The notes under the pieces: generated by a model
What the model was told of the DNA's origin: nothing
Seen by the model: only the letters and a program-made list of their open reading frames with translations
Databases searched by the model: none
Position numbers and translations under genes: made by a program
Shown here: positions 24,656 through 32,736 of the stretch, in pieces
Numbering within the stretch: the first letter of the stretch is position 1
Layout: every line of letters starts with the position of its first letter
NCBI GenBank assembly: GCA_963664625.1
Contig: OY761541.1
Location: forward strand, 620,001 to 684,000
DNA length: 64,000 nt
Source of the DNA: CBDCFV01 sp963664625
GTDB taxonomy: Bacteria > Chloroflexota > Dehalococcoidia > Lucifugimonadales > UBA3495
Direction: 5' to 3'

Positions 24656-25045
24656 ATGAGTCTGACTTTAGACGACGCAAACCGCATGATCGAAGCAGCC
24701 AAGGCCAAGGCCGACGAAATCGGCGTGAGCCTGAGCATCGCCGTCTGTGACGGAGGCGGTACCCTGCTGGCGTTCAACCGCATGGGCGGCGCAAGCGCAA
24801 TCACTGCCACCGTGGCCCAAGGCAAAGCGGCGGCCTCCGCTGGGTTCGGCCGCGCCAGCGGCACTTTGCAGGCCGACTCCCCTGTCATCCAAGCCGTCAT
24901 CTCCGCCACTGGCGGGCGGATGCTGCCTGCCCAGGGCGCGGTGCCAATACGCCAGAACGGCGAACTGGTGGGGGCAATAGGGGCCAGCGGCGCCAGTTCC
25001 CAGCAGGACGAAGACTGCGCCCAAGCCGGGCTGGACGCTCTCTAA
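24656..25045 (+). CDS. GlcG/HbpS family heme-binding-like protein
   Basis: A 129-residue protein of the GlcG/HbpS (DUF336) family. Seen: LTLDDANRMIEAAKAKADEI, SIAVCDGGGTLLAFNRMGGA, AQGKAAASAGFGR, GAVPIRQNGELVGAIGASGA and the C-terminal DEDCAQAGLDAL. Members bind heme or cobalamin-like ligands or act as accessory proteins near oxidases such as glycolate oxidase. It precedes the GMC oxidoreductase gene by 87 nt on the same strand, which fits an accessory role. GAAGGGGG precedes the ATG. Confidence 0.9.
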   Translation: MSLTLDDANRMIEAAKAKADEIGVSLSIAVCDGGGTLLAFNRMGGASAITATVAQGKAAASAGFGRASGTLQADSPVIQAVISATGGRMLPAQGAVPIRQNGELVGAIGASGASSQQDEDCAQAGLDAL

Positions 25046-25132
25046 CCTTCACGGGCCGGGCGTTCCGCCTTTGTTCACCATTGCCAAAGTCCCCTCTTTG
25101 CGAGACCGAGGGAAACTGAAGAGGAATGTGCT

Positions 25133-26665
25133 ATGAAGTATGACGTCGTAATCATAGGGGCCGGATCGGCTGGATGTGTTCTGGCATCCCGCTTGTCCGA
25201 AGACCCCAACCAGTCCGTGTTGCTGCTGGAGGCCGGCCCGGACTACCCCGACTTCGAGACCTATCCCGACGACCTGAAATTCGGCTACAACCAGCTTGCA
25301 TCGGCGGTGGACGCTCCCCATAACTGGTCGTTCCAAGGCACCCCAACCGCGGAGCAGGGGCAGACCATGCCGGTGCCGAGGGGCCGGGTGGTAGGCGGCT
25401 CCAGCGCCATCAACGGCCAAGTGTTCCTGCGGGGCGTCCCCGAGGACTACGACAACTGGGCTGCTTGGGGCAACGACGAATGGTCCTTCGTCAAGACTCT
25501 GCCTTACTTCAGGGCGTCTGAGACCGACACCGACATCCACGACGACTTCCACGGCTCGGAAGGTCCAATTCCGGTGCGCCGGCACAAGGAAGAGACTTGG
25601 CTTCCGGCCCAGGTAGCCTTTTACCAAGCCTGCCGTGAGGACGGATTTCCCCACGACCCGGACATGAACCACCCGGAGTCATGGGGCGTCGGGCCCATAC
25701 CGATGAACAACCCCAACGGCGTCCGCATGAGCACATCGCTCACCTACCTGGCTCAGGCGCGGCACCGGCTCAACCTCACCGTCCGGGCCAACGTAACGGT
25801 GCACCGCATCGTGTTCGAGGGAAAACGCGCCACCGGCGTCGACGTCGAGAGCGGCGACGAGAGGTTCATCGTCGAAGCCGACCAAGTCATTCTCAGTGCT
25901 GGGGGCATCGGGTCGCCCCAACTGATGCTGCTGTCGGGCATAGGCCCCGCCGACCACCTGCGGGAAATGGGCATCCCCATCGTCCACGAGTCTCCGGGCG
26001 TAGGCCAGAATTTGCGGGACCACCCCAATGTCCGTGTCCCGGTGAAGGTGAAAGAGGACTTCCCATTGGACCCCGAGGCCCCGCGCAGCCAGTTGGGCCT
26101 GCGCTACACGGCAACCGGCTCCAAAGACCGGAACGACATGCAGATCATGCAGTCTTCCTTCTCCTCTCCCATCGGCGGCGACCCGCTGGAGGGCGAGGGC
26201 ATCCGCTTTACCTGCGTCCTGGAGTTGGCCGTGGGAGCGGGTGAATTGAAACTTGCCTCCACCGATCCTAACGAACAACCCATCCTGGACTATCGTTACT
26301 TGGAAGACCCGTGGGACCGGGAGCGCCTGCGGGAAGGCGTCCGTATGTGCCTGAAGTTCATGGAAAACGACTCCTACAAGGACATCGTCGAGGAGTGCAT
26401 TACGCCCAAGCCCGAGGACCTGGTGTCCGACGAGGCTTTGGACCAGTGGCTGCTGCGCAACGTGACCACCACCCAGCACATCTCCGGCACCTGCAAGATG
26501 GGACCGGACTCGGACCCGATGGCGGTCCTGGACCAGTATTGCCGGGTGCGGGGCGTAGAGGGCCTGCGAGTGGTGGACGTTTCCACCCTGCCGGACTGTG
26601 TGCGGGCCAACACCAACGCCACCACCATCATGATCGCCGAGCGGGTGGCCGACTGGCTGAAGTAG
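25133..26665 (+). CDS. GMC family FAD-dependent oxidoreductase
   Basis: A 510-residue glucose-methanol-choline oxidoreductase. The FAD-binding motif GAGSAGCVLASRLSE is at residues 9-23, followed by LLLEAGPD, the signature PRGRVVGGSSAINGQVFLRG, QVILSAGGIGSPQLMLLSGI (second GMC signature) and the C-terminal HISGTCKMGPDSD with the catalytic His and VVDVSTLPDCVRANTNATTI. It oxidises an alcohol using FAD; the substrate is unknown (choline-dehydrogenase-like). The stop codon TAG lies within a GTAGGGGC repeat. Likely co-transcribed with the GlcG-like gene. Confidence 0.96.
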   Translation: MKYDVVIIGAGSAGCVLASRLSEDPNQSVLLLEAGPDYPDFETYPDDLKFGYNQLASAVDAPHNWSFQGTPTAEQGQTMPVPRGRVVGGSSAINGQVFLRGVPEDYDNWAAWGNDEWSFVKTLPYFRASETDTDIHDDFHGSEGPIPVRRHKEETWLPAQVAFYQACREDGFPHDPDMNHPESWGVGPIPMNNPNGVRMSTSLTYLAQARHRLNLTVRANVTVHRIVFEGKRATGVDVESGDERFIVEADQVILSAGGIGSPQLMLLSGIGPADHLREMGIPIVHESPGVGQNLRDHPNVRVPVKVKEDFPLDPEAPRSQLGLRYTATGSKDRNDMQIMQSSFSSPIGGDPLEGEGIRFTCVLELAVGAGELKLASTDPNEQPILDYRYLEDPWDRERLREGVRMCLKFMENDSYKDIVEECITPKPEDLVSDEALDQWLLRNVTTTQHISGTCKMGPDSDPMAVLDQYCRVRGVEGLRVVDVSTLPDCVRANTNATTIMIAERVADWLK

Positions 26666-26732
26666 GGGCAACCGGCGAATGCCTATGTGAAACCTATTGG
26701 TTGCCCTGGACGCCCACAAGAGGCGCCCCTAC
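26662..26732. repeat. GTAGGGGC-family repeat after GMC gene
   Basis: A 71-bp element starting GTAGGGGCAACC and ending GGCGCCCCTAC. Its TAG is the stop codon of the GMC gene. The internal arm GGTTGCCC complements the 5' portion. No gene lies between 26666 and 26773. Confidence 0.7.
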
Positions 26733-26773
26733 CTACTACCCACTAACCACCATCCACTAACAAGAGGGGCACC

Positions 26774-27955
26774 ATGATCACCGACTTTGGCTGTTTGTAC
26801 GCCGGCCACGTGGACTTGGGAGACATCGGCTTGGAAGCCACCGCGGTCAACGACCGCTGGTTCCCGGATGAACACCTGAACACCATCTTCGACCGGACGA
26901 CCGCCATCGCTATGTTGATGGACCGGCTTGGATACGACAGCTTCTGGATGGCCGAACACCATTTTCAGCGGGAAGGGAACGAGTGTATCGGCAACCTGCT
27001 GATGCTGTACATGCACTTGGCCCACCTTACCAAGAACCTGAAGTTCGGCTGCGGATTCAACATCTCCCCCATGTGGCATCCATTACGATTGGCGGAGGAC
27101 TTCGCCACAGTGGACCTGCTCACCAAGGGGAGAGTCATTTTCGGTGTCGGCCGCGGCTACCACAGCCGCGAGGTGGACACCTTCGGCGCGCCCAGCACCC
27201 TCACCGACTCGGACGCCAACCGGGAACTGTTCGAGGAGCAGGTCGAGGTGATGCTGAAGGCTTTCAACGAGAAGTCCTTCTCTCACCACGGCAAGTACTA
27301 CACCATACCGCCTCCGGTGCCCTACCGGGGCTACGAGTTGGAGGAAATTACCTTGGTGCCGCGGCCCCTGACCATTCCCGTGGAGTGCTGGCAGCCCATT
27401 GTCAGCGCCAGCCAGAGGGCCATGGACTTCATGGCCAAGCACGGCATCAAGGGCATCATCGGCGGCGGGGCTGTAACAGGCGGCGCATCCGACGAGGTGG
27501 TGGAACGGTGGCGCGACACCCTGGCCCGCCACGGACGGGAGACCGAGTTGGGCGGCGACCTGGTCATCGGAATCCCGACCTACATCGCCGAGACCGAGGA
27601 ACAGGGCATGAAGGAGTGCAAGCGGTTCCATGAAGAGGACATGAAGATGTTCGCGCCCTTGGGATTCTTCCGTGGCATGACCGACGCTCAGCTTGCCGAC
27701 CTGGCCGACCCCCAGCGCGCGCCCACGGCGGGACTCCCCACCATAGAGGATTCGGTACGCGCCGGGTCCTGGCTCTGCGGCCCGCCAGAGCACATCACCG
27801 AGCGTCTGATGGAATTGCAGGACAAGTACCCCGGCCTGGAAGGCGTCCACGTCGGTTGCACCCGCATGGGCACTCCCTTGGAAGTGATCCTGGAGCAACT
27901 GGAGCTTTTCGCCACCGAGGTAATGCCAACCTTCAAGGACCAGGTGCCTTCGTAG
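26774..27955 (+). CDS. Luciferase-like (LLM class) flavin-dependent monooxygenase, copy 2
   Basis: A 393-residue LLM oxidoreductase: ITDFGCLYAGHVDLGD at the N-terminus, DSFWMAEHHFQREG, LKFGCGFNISPMWHPLRLAE, TKGRVIFGVGRGYHSREVDT and HITERLMELQDKYPGLEGVH. FMN- or F420-dependent oxygenase or reductase chemistry is inferred. GAGGGG lies just upstream of the ATG. The stop TAG again lies in a GTAGGGGC repeat. It differs clearly from the copies at 13234 and 30648, so these are divergent paralogs and not recent duplicates. Confidence 0.95.
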   Translation: MITDFGCLYAGHVDLGDIGLEATAVNDRWFPDEHLNTIFDRTTAIAMLMDRLGYDSFWMAEHHFQREGNECIGNLLMLYMHLAHLTKNLKFGCGFNISPMWHPLRLAEDFATVDLLTKGRVIFGVGRGYHSREVDTFGAPSTLTDSDANRELFEEQVEVMLKAFNEKSFSHHGKYYTIPPPVPYRGYELEEITLVPRPLTIPVECWQPIVSASQRAMDFMAKHGIKGIIGGGAVTGGASDEVVERWRDTLARHGRETELGGDLVIGIPTYIAETEEQGMKECKRFHEEDMKMFAPLGFFRGMTDAQLADLADPQRAPTAGLPTIEDSVRAGSWLCGPPEHITERLMELQDKYPGLEGVHVGCTRMGTPLEVILEQLELFATEVMPTFKDQVPS

Positions 27956-27993
27956 GGGCGTCCCTGGTGGGCGCCCACGAGAGGCGCCCCTAC
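27952..27993. repeat. GTAGGGGC-family repeat after flavin monooxygenase 2
   Basis: A 42-bp element from GTAGGGGCGTCCC to GGCGCCCCTAC with internal GGGCGCCC. Its TAG is the stop codon of the upstream gene. Confidence 0.75.
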
Positions 27994-28044
27994 CGCGGCA
28001 AAGTCGAAGCCTTGCGGTCGGGAATTCAGGGGTGAGGACCAGTC

Positions 28045-28833
28045 ATGACAACCAAATTACCGGCGCCCTTTGATAGACCCAATCGGGAAAGGGCCAGGCG
28101 CCTTGGCTTGGAAACTACCGACTTGCCACCGGACCCCATCTATGGTGTGCCGCTGGACCCGGACGCCCCCGATGATCACGAACCACTGCCGGATGGTATG
28201 CAACAATTAAAGCACGTCTACGATGCCGTTCTGACCCTGGAGGCATTTTTCTACGGAACCCCCGGCGTCCTGGTCAGCGGGGGCGCCCCTGTATATTACT
28301 TGGACACGGATGGCTCTCAAAGGACCATCTACCCGGATTGCTATGTTGCCATCGGGATAAACCCTATCTCCATCCGCCGCCGCAACGGTTACTTCATAAG
28401 GGAGGTAGGCCGTCCCCCAGCCTTTGTGCTGGAAGTTGCCTCGGAGACCACCCATACCAACGACACCGGCCCAAAGCGGGACCTGTATGCCTGGTTGGGT
28501 GTAGGGGAGTATTGGCGGTTCGATGCTACTGAAGAATTCTACCCTGAACCTCTGGCGGGAGAACGGCTGGTGGATGGGGAGTACGCGGCGATTGAAACAG
28601 TGCACGATCCCGATGGTATCATACGGGGTCACAGCGAAACGTTAGGGTTGGACCTCCGCTGGGATGACGGCTTCCTCCGCTTTTATGACCCGGTTGGAGG
28701 AAGGCACTTGCGCAATCTTGTCGAGGCAGAAGAACTGATTAAAGAGGAGTCGGCGACCCTGCGGGCTGCTGAGGAACGGATACGGCAGCTTGAGGAACAG
28801 TTGCGCCGCGGCGTCGAGAGGAATAGTAAATGA
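28045..28833 (+). CDS. Uma2 family protein with C-terminal coiled coil, copy 2
   Basis: A 262-residue Uma2 (DUF820) protein. The core carries the acid in YPDCYVAIG, Glu in PAFVLEVASETT, Lys in GPKRDLYAWLGVGEYWRFD, then LGLDLRWDDGFLRFYDP. Residues about 225-258 form a charged coiled coil (EAEELIKEESATLRAAEER and onward), common in longer Uma2 proteins. It overlaps the next gene by 4 nt (ATGA), indicating translational coupling to a metabolic-type gene. Confidence 0.88.
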   Translation: MTTKLPAPFDRPNRERARRLGLETTDLPPDPIYGVPLDPDAPDDHEPLPDGMQQLKHVYDAVLTLEAFFYGTPGVLVSGGAPVYYLDTDGSQRTIYPDCYVAIGINPISIRRRNGYFIREVGRPPAFVLEVASETTHTNDTGPKRDLYAWLGVGEYWRFDATEEFYPEPLAGERLVDGEYAAIETVHDPDGIIRGHSETLGLDLRWDDGFLRFYDPVGGRHLRNLVEAEELIKEESATLRAAEERIRQLEEQLRRGVERNSK

Positions 28834-29870
28834 CCGGCGACAATAGAGCAACCATTCACCAAGTCGACGGGCTGGACGCCATTGAAGAATGTTACCGCCG
28901 CGGCTGGACCGACGGTCTTCCGGTGGTGCCGCCAACGGTAGACCGGGTAACGGAGATGCTGGACTATGTGGGTCTCGCGCCGGACCAGGTCCTGGGCGAG
29001 GTCGAGGTGCGCCGACGGGTTCTGACGGCGGAGCAGGCAGCCGCGAACGCCGTGATGGCCGGGTGCCTCCCCAGCTACTTCCCGGTCGTGCTGGCCACTA
29101 TGCAGGCCCTTTTCGACCACGACCCCAACTGCATCCACGAAGCCTCCGCCGCCACCAACTCCCCCGGCATTATCATGCTGGTGAACGGCCCCATACGCCA
29201 GCGCATCGGCCTCAACTGCACCGACAACCTGTTGAGTCCGGGTAACCGGGCCAACTCGACCATCGGACGGGCGGTGCGGCTGATCTTGATGAACGTCTTC
29301 GAGCAGCATCCCGGCATCCTGGACCGGGGCTGCATGGGCTCCCTGACCAAGCAGGGCGTCTGCTTCGGCGAGGACGAAGAGCGCAGCCCTTGGGAGCCGT
29401 TCCACGTAAGCCGCGGCTTCAAGCCCGAGGAATCCACGGTGACGGTGGCAACCATCCAGAGCCCGGAGATCCTGGGCAACCGTTACGGCCTGACTGCGGA
29501 GAGCTTGATGGACGCCACCGCGGAGGGCATGGCGTCCCACGGGCTGTCCCATTACTTCTTCAACAACACTCCCTGGTTCTGGATCGTGGGCCACTGGCAC
29601 GCCGAGATGCTGGGCCGGCAGGGTTGGGACCGGTCCGCCATCCAGCAGTACGTGTGGGAGAGGGCTTGGCGCTCCAGGGCGCACCTGAAGAGATTGGGGG
29701 CCCTGAGAGGAGACATCACTGAAGAGGACGAGACCTCGCGGGTCCAGGCGGCCGCCTCCCCGGAGGATATCCTGATTGTGAAAGCCGGGGGCGACAGCGG
29801 CATTTACAGCGAACTTATAATGAACTACTTTGGGGTGCTGGCTACCACAGTACCTATACAGGTACCATAA
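28830..29870 (+). CDS. Conserved protein of unknown function upstream of the UGSC selenoprotein
   Basis: A 346-residue protein without signal peptide or membrane segments. Conserved-looking segments are GWTDGLPVVPPTVDRV at the N-terminus, AANAVMAGCLPSYFPVVLAT, NGPIRQRIGLNC, NSTIGRAVRLILMNV and SPWEPFHVSRGF. I recall relatives with the same DGLPVVPPT and NAVMAGC motifs annotated only as hypothetical. It contains several Cys (MAGC, DPNC, GLNC, RGC, QGVC). Coupled at the start to a Uma2 gene and followed 173 nt later by the selenoprotein gene. The two may act together, but no activity can be assigned. Confidence 0.8.
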   Translation: MTGDNRATIHQVDGLDAIEECYRRGWTDGLPVVPPTVDRVTEMLDYVGLAPDQVLGEVEVRRRVLTAEQAAANAVMAGCLPSYFPVVLATMQALFDHDPNCIHEASAATNSPGIIMLVNGPIRQRIGLNCTDNLLSPGNRANSTIGRAVRLILMNVFEQHPGILDRGCMGSLTKQGVCFGEDEERSPWEPFHVSRGFKPEESTVTVATIQSPEILGNRYGLTAESLMDATAEGMASHGLSHYFFNNTPWFWIVGHWHAEMLGRQGWDRSAIQQYVWERAWRSRAHLKRLGALRGDITEEDETSRVQAAASPEDILIVKAGGDSGIYSELIMNYFGVLATTVPIQVP

Positions 29871-29910
29871 TCGGCGCAACCGCCTGAACCCTCCACCGCC
29901 GAGCACGCCG

Positions 29911-29964
29911 GTAGGGGCGGGCATCTCCGCCCCCTACTACTCGTCACCCCCGCGTAGGCGGGGG
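29911..29964. repeat. Repeats between the conserved protein and UGSC genes
   Basis: GTAGGGGCGGG...CCGCCCCCTAC (29911-29937) is a short member of the GTAGGGGC family. CCCCCGCGTAGGCGGGGG (29947-29964) is a stem-loop resembling the dRS3-like repeats with C/G-extended arms. No gene is seen between 29871 and 30043. Confidence 0.6.
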
Positions 29965-30043
29965 GCGGGAGCCTGGGACAGGCGGGGGCAGGCCTCTGCG
30001 GTAAAAAAAGAGATACCATAACCGGCAATCACGGGAGGAAACA

Positions 30044-30598
30044 ATGGCAACAGTAACGTCACACGAGATACAACTGGTTGACCCCACCGGGGCGGACCCC
30101 GGATTGCAAACCCTCAACCTGGCCCCGCGCCCGGTTGATTTGCGGGGCAAGCGCCTGGGGTTGCTGGACAACTCTAAGGCCAACTCAGACTATATCCTCC
30201 ACGCCATCGCCCGCATTCTCAACGAGGAGTACGAGTTTGCCGACGTGTTCCACGTTAAGAAGCATTCCGCTTCGTTGCCGCCCTACCCGGAGGTGGTCGC
30301 CGACCTGCACCGCCACGCCGACGTGGTCATCGCCGGCATAGGCGATTGAGGGGGCTGCTCGTCGGGCAGTTTGCACGACGGAATTACCTTGGAGCAGCAG
30401 GGGCTGCCCACTGCCACCATCATCACCAGCGTCTTCGTAACCACGGCCAGGGCCTACACCCGGTTGATGGGAGTGCCGGAGTTTCCGTACCTAGTCTGCC
30501 CTCACCCCATCACCAACGTCGGACCTGCCGAGCTGGACGCCAGGGCCAGGGAACTTGCCCCCCAAGTGACCCGGCTCTTGTTGGAAGGGCACCTGTAA
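30044..30598 (+). CDS. UGSC-family selenoprotein (in-frame UGA read as selenocysteine)
   Basis: Two abutting frames form one 184-residue protein if the TGA at 30347-30349 is selenocysteine (residue 102). Upstream: LDNSKANSDYILHAIARIL and VVIAGIGD. Immediately downstream in the same frame: GGCSSGSLHDGITLEQQGLP and VCPHPITNVG, to a TAA at 30596. The family motif is GD(U/C)GSC followed by a V/LHD segment; here it reads GDUGGC, giving a U-x-x-C redox pair (U102, C105). UGSC proteins are known with Sec or Cys at this site; their reaction is not established. GGGAGG precedes the ATG. A SECIS-like hairpin follows the UGA. selA/B/C/D are not in this window. Confidence 0.88.
30360..30380 (+). promoter_or_regulatory. 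Candidate bacterial SECIS element
   Basis: CGTCG (30360-30364) and CGACG (30376-30380) pair around an 11-nt loop that begins GG. The loop starts 16 nt after the UGA. Known bacterial SECIS elements have a short stem, a G among the first two loop bases and a loop roughly 16-37 nt from the UGA, so this fits. Only five Watson-Crick pairs support it. Confidence 0.55.
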
Positions 30599-30610
30599 CC
30601 GGCACATAAC

Positions 30611-30639
30611 GCAGGGGCGCCCCTTGTGGGCGCCCTGGG
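30611..30639. repeat. GCAGGGGCGC...GGGCGCCC repeat upstream of flavin monooxygenase 3
   Basis: GCAGGGGCGCCCCTTGTGGG followed by CGCCCTGGG, half of the GTAGGGGC family element. It lies between the selenoprotein stop and the next start. Confidence 0.6.
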
Positions 30640-30647
30640 AGTTTATT

Positions 30648-31790
30648 ATGAAAATTTCCGTACAGTACGAAATGCAGCGTCCAACCTTGGACGACCACCG
30701 GGTCATCGAGGAGACCCTGGAGCAATGCGTCCTGGCCGACGAACTGGGGTTCGACTACCTATGGTTCGTCGAGCACCACTTTCTGACCGGCTTCTCCGCC
30801 TCCCCGTCTCCGGAGGTCTTTTACGGCGCGTTGAGCCGGCTCACCAAGAACATCAGGCTGGGGTTCGGCGTCGTGATACTGCCCTACCATCATCCGGTGC
30901 GCGTCGCCGAGCGGGTCGCCATGCTGGACCACCTGTCCCACGGACGGGTGGACCTAGGCACCGGCCGTTCGGCGGTGTACGAGCAGACCGGCATGGGCAT
31001 CGATCCCCGCGAGACCCGGGGCATGTGGGAAGAGTCCCTGGAAATGATCCCCCAGATCTGGGGATCGGACTGGTTCGAGTACGAGGGCAAGTATTGGAAC
31101 GTGCCGTCGCGCCAAGTGCTGCCCAAACCCTACCAGAAGCCCCACCCGCCCCTGTGGGTGGCCGCGCTCCAGCCGTCCACCTATCAACTGGCTGCGGAGA
31201 AGGGCATCGGGGTCCTCTCCTTCGGCGCCAGCGCCCCCGACGTTTTGAAGCCCCATATCGACGCTTACCGCGAGACGGTGAAGAACGCCAACCCCGTCGG
31301 CGCGGTGGTCAACGACCAGTGGTGCAGCTCCACCCTGGGCTACTGCGGGGAGAACAACAAGGAAGCCCGGGAACTGGCGGTAGAATCCATCAAGAACTTC
31401 TTCGGCCCTGGGCGTCCCTACGTCCAGGACCAGAAGGACATCTACGCCAGGCTGCTGGAAAACTGGGGCGGCGTTCCTGAAGACCTTCAGCAGAATTTCA
31501 GCCGCTACGTCGATGTTGGCAACAACCAGCAGGATGAGGTTGTGGACCTGTCCGGCGGCGCGGCGATCTCCTACGCCATCTGGAACCAGTTGGACGCCGA
31601 CACGCTGTGCGACCGCGGCGTGGTCATAGGCGGCGATCCCGACAGTTGCATCAACGCCCTGAAGCTGCATGAAGCCGCGGGCTGCGACCAGATGATGATC
31701 ATGATGCAGACCGAGAGCATCCCCCACGAGAAGGTGATGAAGTCGTTGGAGTTGTTCGGCAAGTACGTCCTGCCGGAGTTCCAGAAGTAA
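30648..31790 (+). CDS. Luciferase-like (LLM class) flavin-dependent monooxygenase, copy 3
   Basis: A 380-residue LLM oxidoreductase: MKISVQYEMQRP, FDYLWFVEHHFLTGFSASPS, IRLGFGVVILPYHHPVRVAE, LSHGRVDLGTGRSAVYEQTG, PPLWVAALQPSTYQLAAEKG and GGDPDSCINALKLHEAAGCD. The EHHF and HPxRxAE segments are typical of bacterial-luciferase relatives. It starts 49 nt after the selenoprotein gene on the same strand. No strong Shine-Dalgarno was seen before ATG 30648 (GGGAG lies 8 nt upstream). The substrate is unknown. Confidence 0.95.
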   Translation: MKISVQYEMQRPTLDDHRVIEETLEQCVLADELGFDYLWFVEHHFLTGFSASPSPEVFYGALSRLTKNIRLGFGVVILPYHHPVRVAERVAMLDHLSHGRVDLGTGRSAVYEQTGMGIDPRETRGMWEESLEMIPQIWGSDWFEYEGKYWNVPSRQVLPKPYQKPHPPLWVAALQPSTYQLAAEKGIGVLSFGASAPDVLKPHIDAYRETVKNANPVGAVVNDQWCSSTLGYCGENNKEARELAVESIKNFFGPGRPYVQDQKDIYARLLENWGGVPEDLQQNFSRYVDVGNNQQDEVVDLSGGAAISYAIWNQLDADTLCDRGVVIGGDPDSCINALKLHEAAGCDQMMIMMQTESIPHEKVMKSLELFGKYVLPEFQK

Positions 31791-31854
31791 GGGGTATGCG
31801 AGACACGTCCGATTAAGAAACTATCTCAGAACTTGTCGCAGCACCCACCCCGTC

Positions 31855-31874
31855 ATTCCCGCGCAGGAGGGAAT
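31855..31874. repeat. dRS3-like palindromic repeat, copy 3
   Basis: ATTCCCGCGCAGGAGGGAAT, with the usual GTC before and CC after it. One arm has diverged (GGAGGG). It lies in the gap between convergent genes. Confidence 0.75.
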
Positions 31875-31920
31875 CCATAGGAATCAGCCGTGACCCCAGG
31901 AAATAGGCGGGACTGGTTGG

Positions 31921-31980
31921 TTTTGAGATAATCTCAAAATAATCGAGCGCCGCCGGTGATTGCATTACCGGCGGCGCTTT
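31921..31980. terminator. Bidirectional terminator between convergent genes
   Basis: A perfect 12-bp stem AGCGCCGCCGGT (31946-31957) / ACCGGCGGCGCT (31967-31978) is followed by TTTC on the plus strand and ATTATTTTG on the minus strand. It is preceded by a 19-nt palindrome, TTTTGAGATAATCTCAAAA (31921-31939). It can end both the flavin monooxygenase (+) and the TPP decarboxylase (-). Confidence 0.75.
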
Positions 31981-32014
31981 CACTTGCCGAGGTTTCGGGC
32001 GAGTCTTGGGATGT

Positions 32015-32599
32015 CTAATCCAGCCCCAGCACCTTCCGCAGGTCCCGGATGGTTTCGGCCCGTCCGCGGGTTGCGCGGCGAACGCGGCGGCCAATAGGCT
32101 CGTTCTCCACCTCAGGCACGATCTTCATGGCAACAAAGACCGGGCCGGTCTCGTTCATTATGTTGGCGATGTTAGTGGTAAAGTCCTCGATGTTGTCGAA
32201 CTCGTAGGCCGCGGCGTAACCCGCCTCCCGGGCCATACCGGCGTAGTTGATTCCCTGGGCGTTGGGCACCGGCTGCCCGCCGGTAGTGGCGTAACATTCG
32301 TTGTCCATCAACAGGTGGAAGAAGTTCTCCGGCTTCTGGCCGGCGATGGTGGCCAGGATACCCATGTTCATCAGCAGGGCTCCCTCCGAATCGAACAGCA
32401 CCACCTTCTCGTCGGGTTGGGCCAGCGCCAGCCCCAAGGCGGCGGAGGTGGTGTGGCCCATTGCCCCGCCCAGGGACAGGTCCTTGCTCTCGTTGGTGGT
32501 ATGGTCCGCCCAATGCCGGCCGGCGGTGCCGGTAACTATGACTATGGAGTCTTCCCGGTGTGGCTGAAACGCCTGGAACATTGCATCGGCGTCAATCAA
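32015..32599 (-). CDS. TPP-dependent decarboxylase, C-terminal (beta) subunit
   Basis: A 194-residue TPP-binding subunit like the beta chain of sulfopyruvate or phosphonopyruvate decarboxylases. Features: DLSLGGAMGHTTSAALGLAL, the TPP/Mg region VVLFDSEGALLMNMGILATI (GDG reads DSEG) and MDNECYATTGGQPVPNAQ. GGAGG is spaced 6 nt from a TTG start at 32599. The alpha subunit gene lies 137 nt upstream; together they make one thiamine-dependent enzyme that decarboxylates a 2-oxo acid. The exact substrate (sulfopyruvate, phosphonopyruvate or other) is not resolvable. Confidence 0.88.
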   Translation of the reverse strand: MIDADAMFQAFQPHREDSIVIVTGTAGRHWADHTTNESKDLSLGGAMGHTTSAALGLALAQPDEKVVLFDSEGALLMNMGILATIAGQKPENFFHLLMDNECYATTGGQPVPNAQGINYAGMAREAGYAAAYEFDNIEDFTTNIANIMNETGPVFVAMKIVPEVENEPIGRRVRRATRGRAETIRDLRKVLGLD

Positions 32600-32658
32600 C
32601 GTATGCCTCCTGTCAGTTCATAAGTGTTGAAGTGTGGTCAAACGGCGACCAATCCGTC

Positions 32659-32678
32659 ATTCCCGCGAATGCGGGAAT
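32659..32678. repeat. dRS3-like palindromic repeat, copy 4
   Basis: ATTCCCGCGAATGCGGGAAT, flanked by CCGTC and CC. It lies between the alpha and beta subunit genes of the TPP decarboxylase. Confidence 0.8.
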
Positions 32679-32736
32679 CCAAAACCTGCATGATGCATTC
32701 CCGGATTTGACTTCCCTCAGCGGCAAGTGTTTCCGG

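Noticed and set aside
30347..30349. TGA as a real stop codon, making two separate small genes
   Set aside because: The downstream part continues the same frame, lacks its own Shine-Dalgarno or good start, and the two halves match one family with Sec/Cys at exactly this site.
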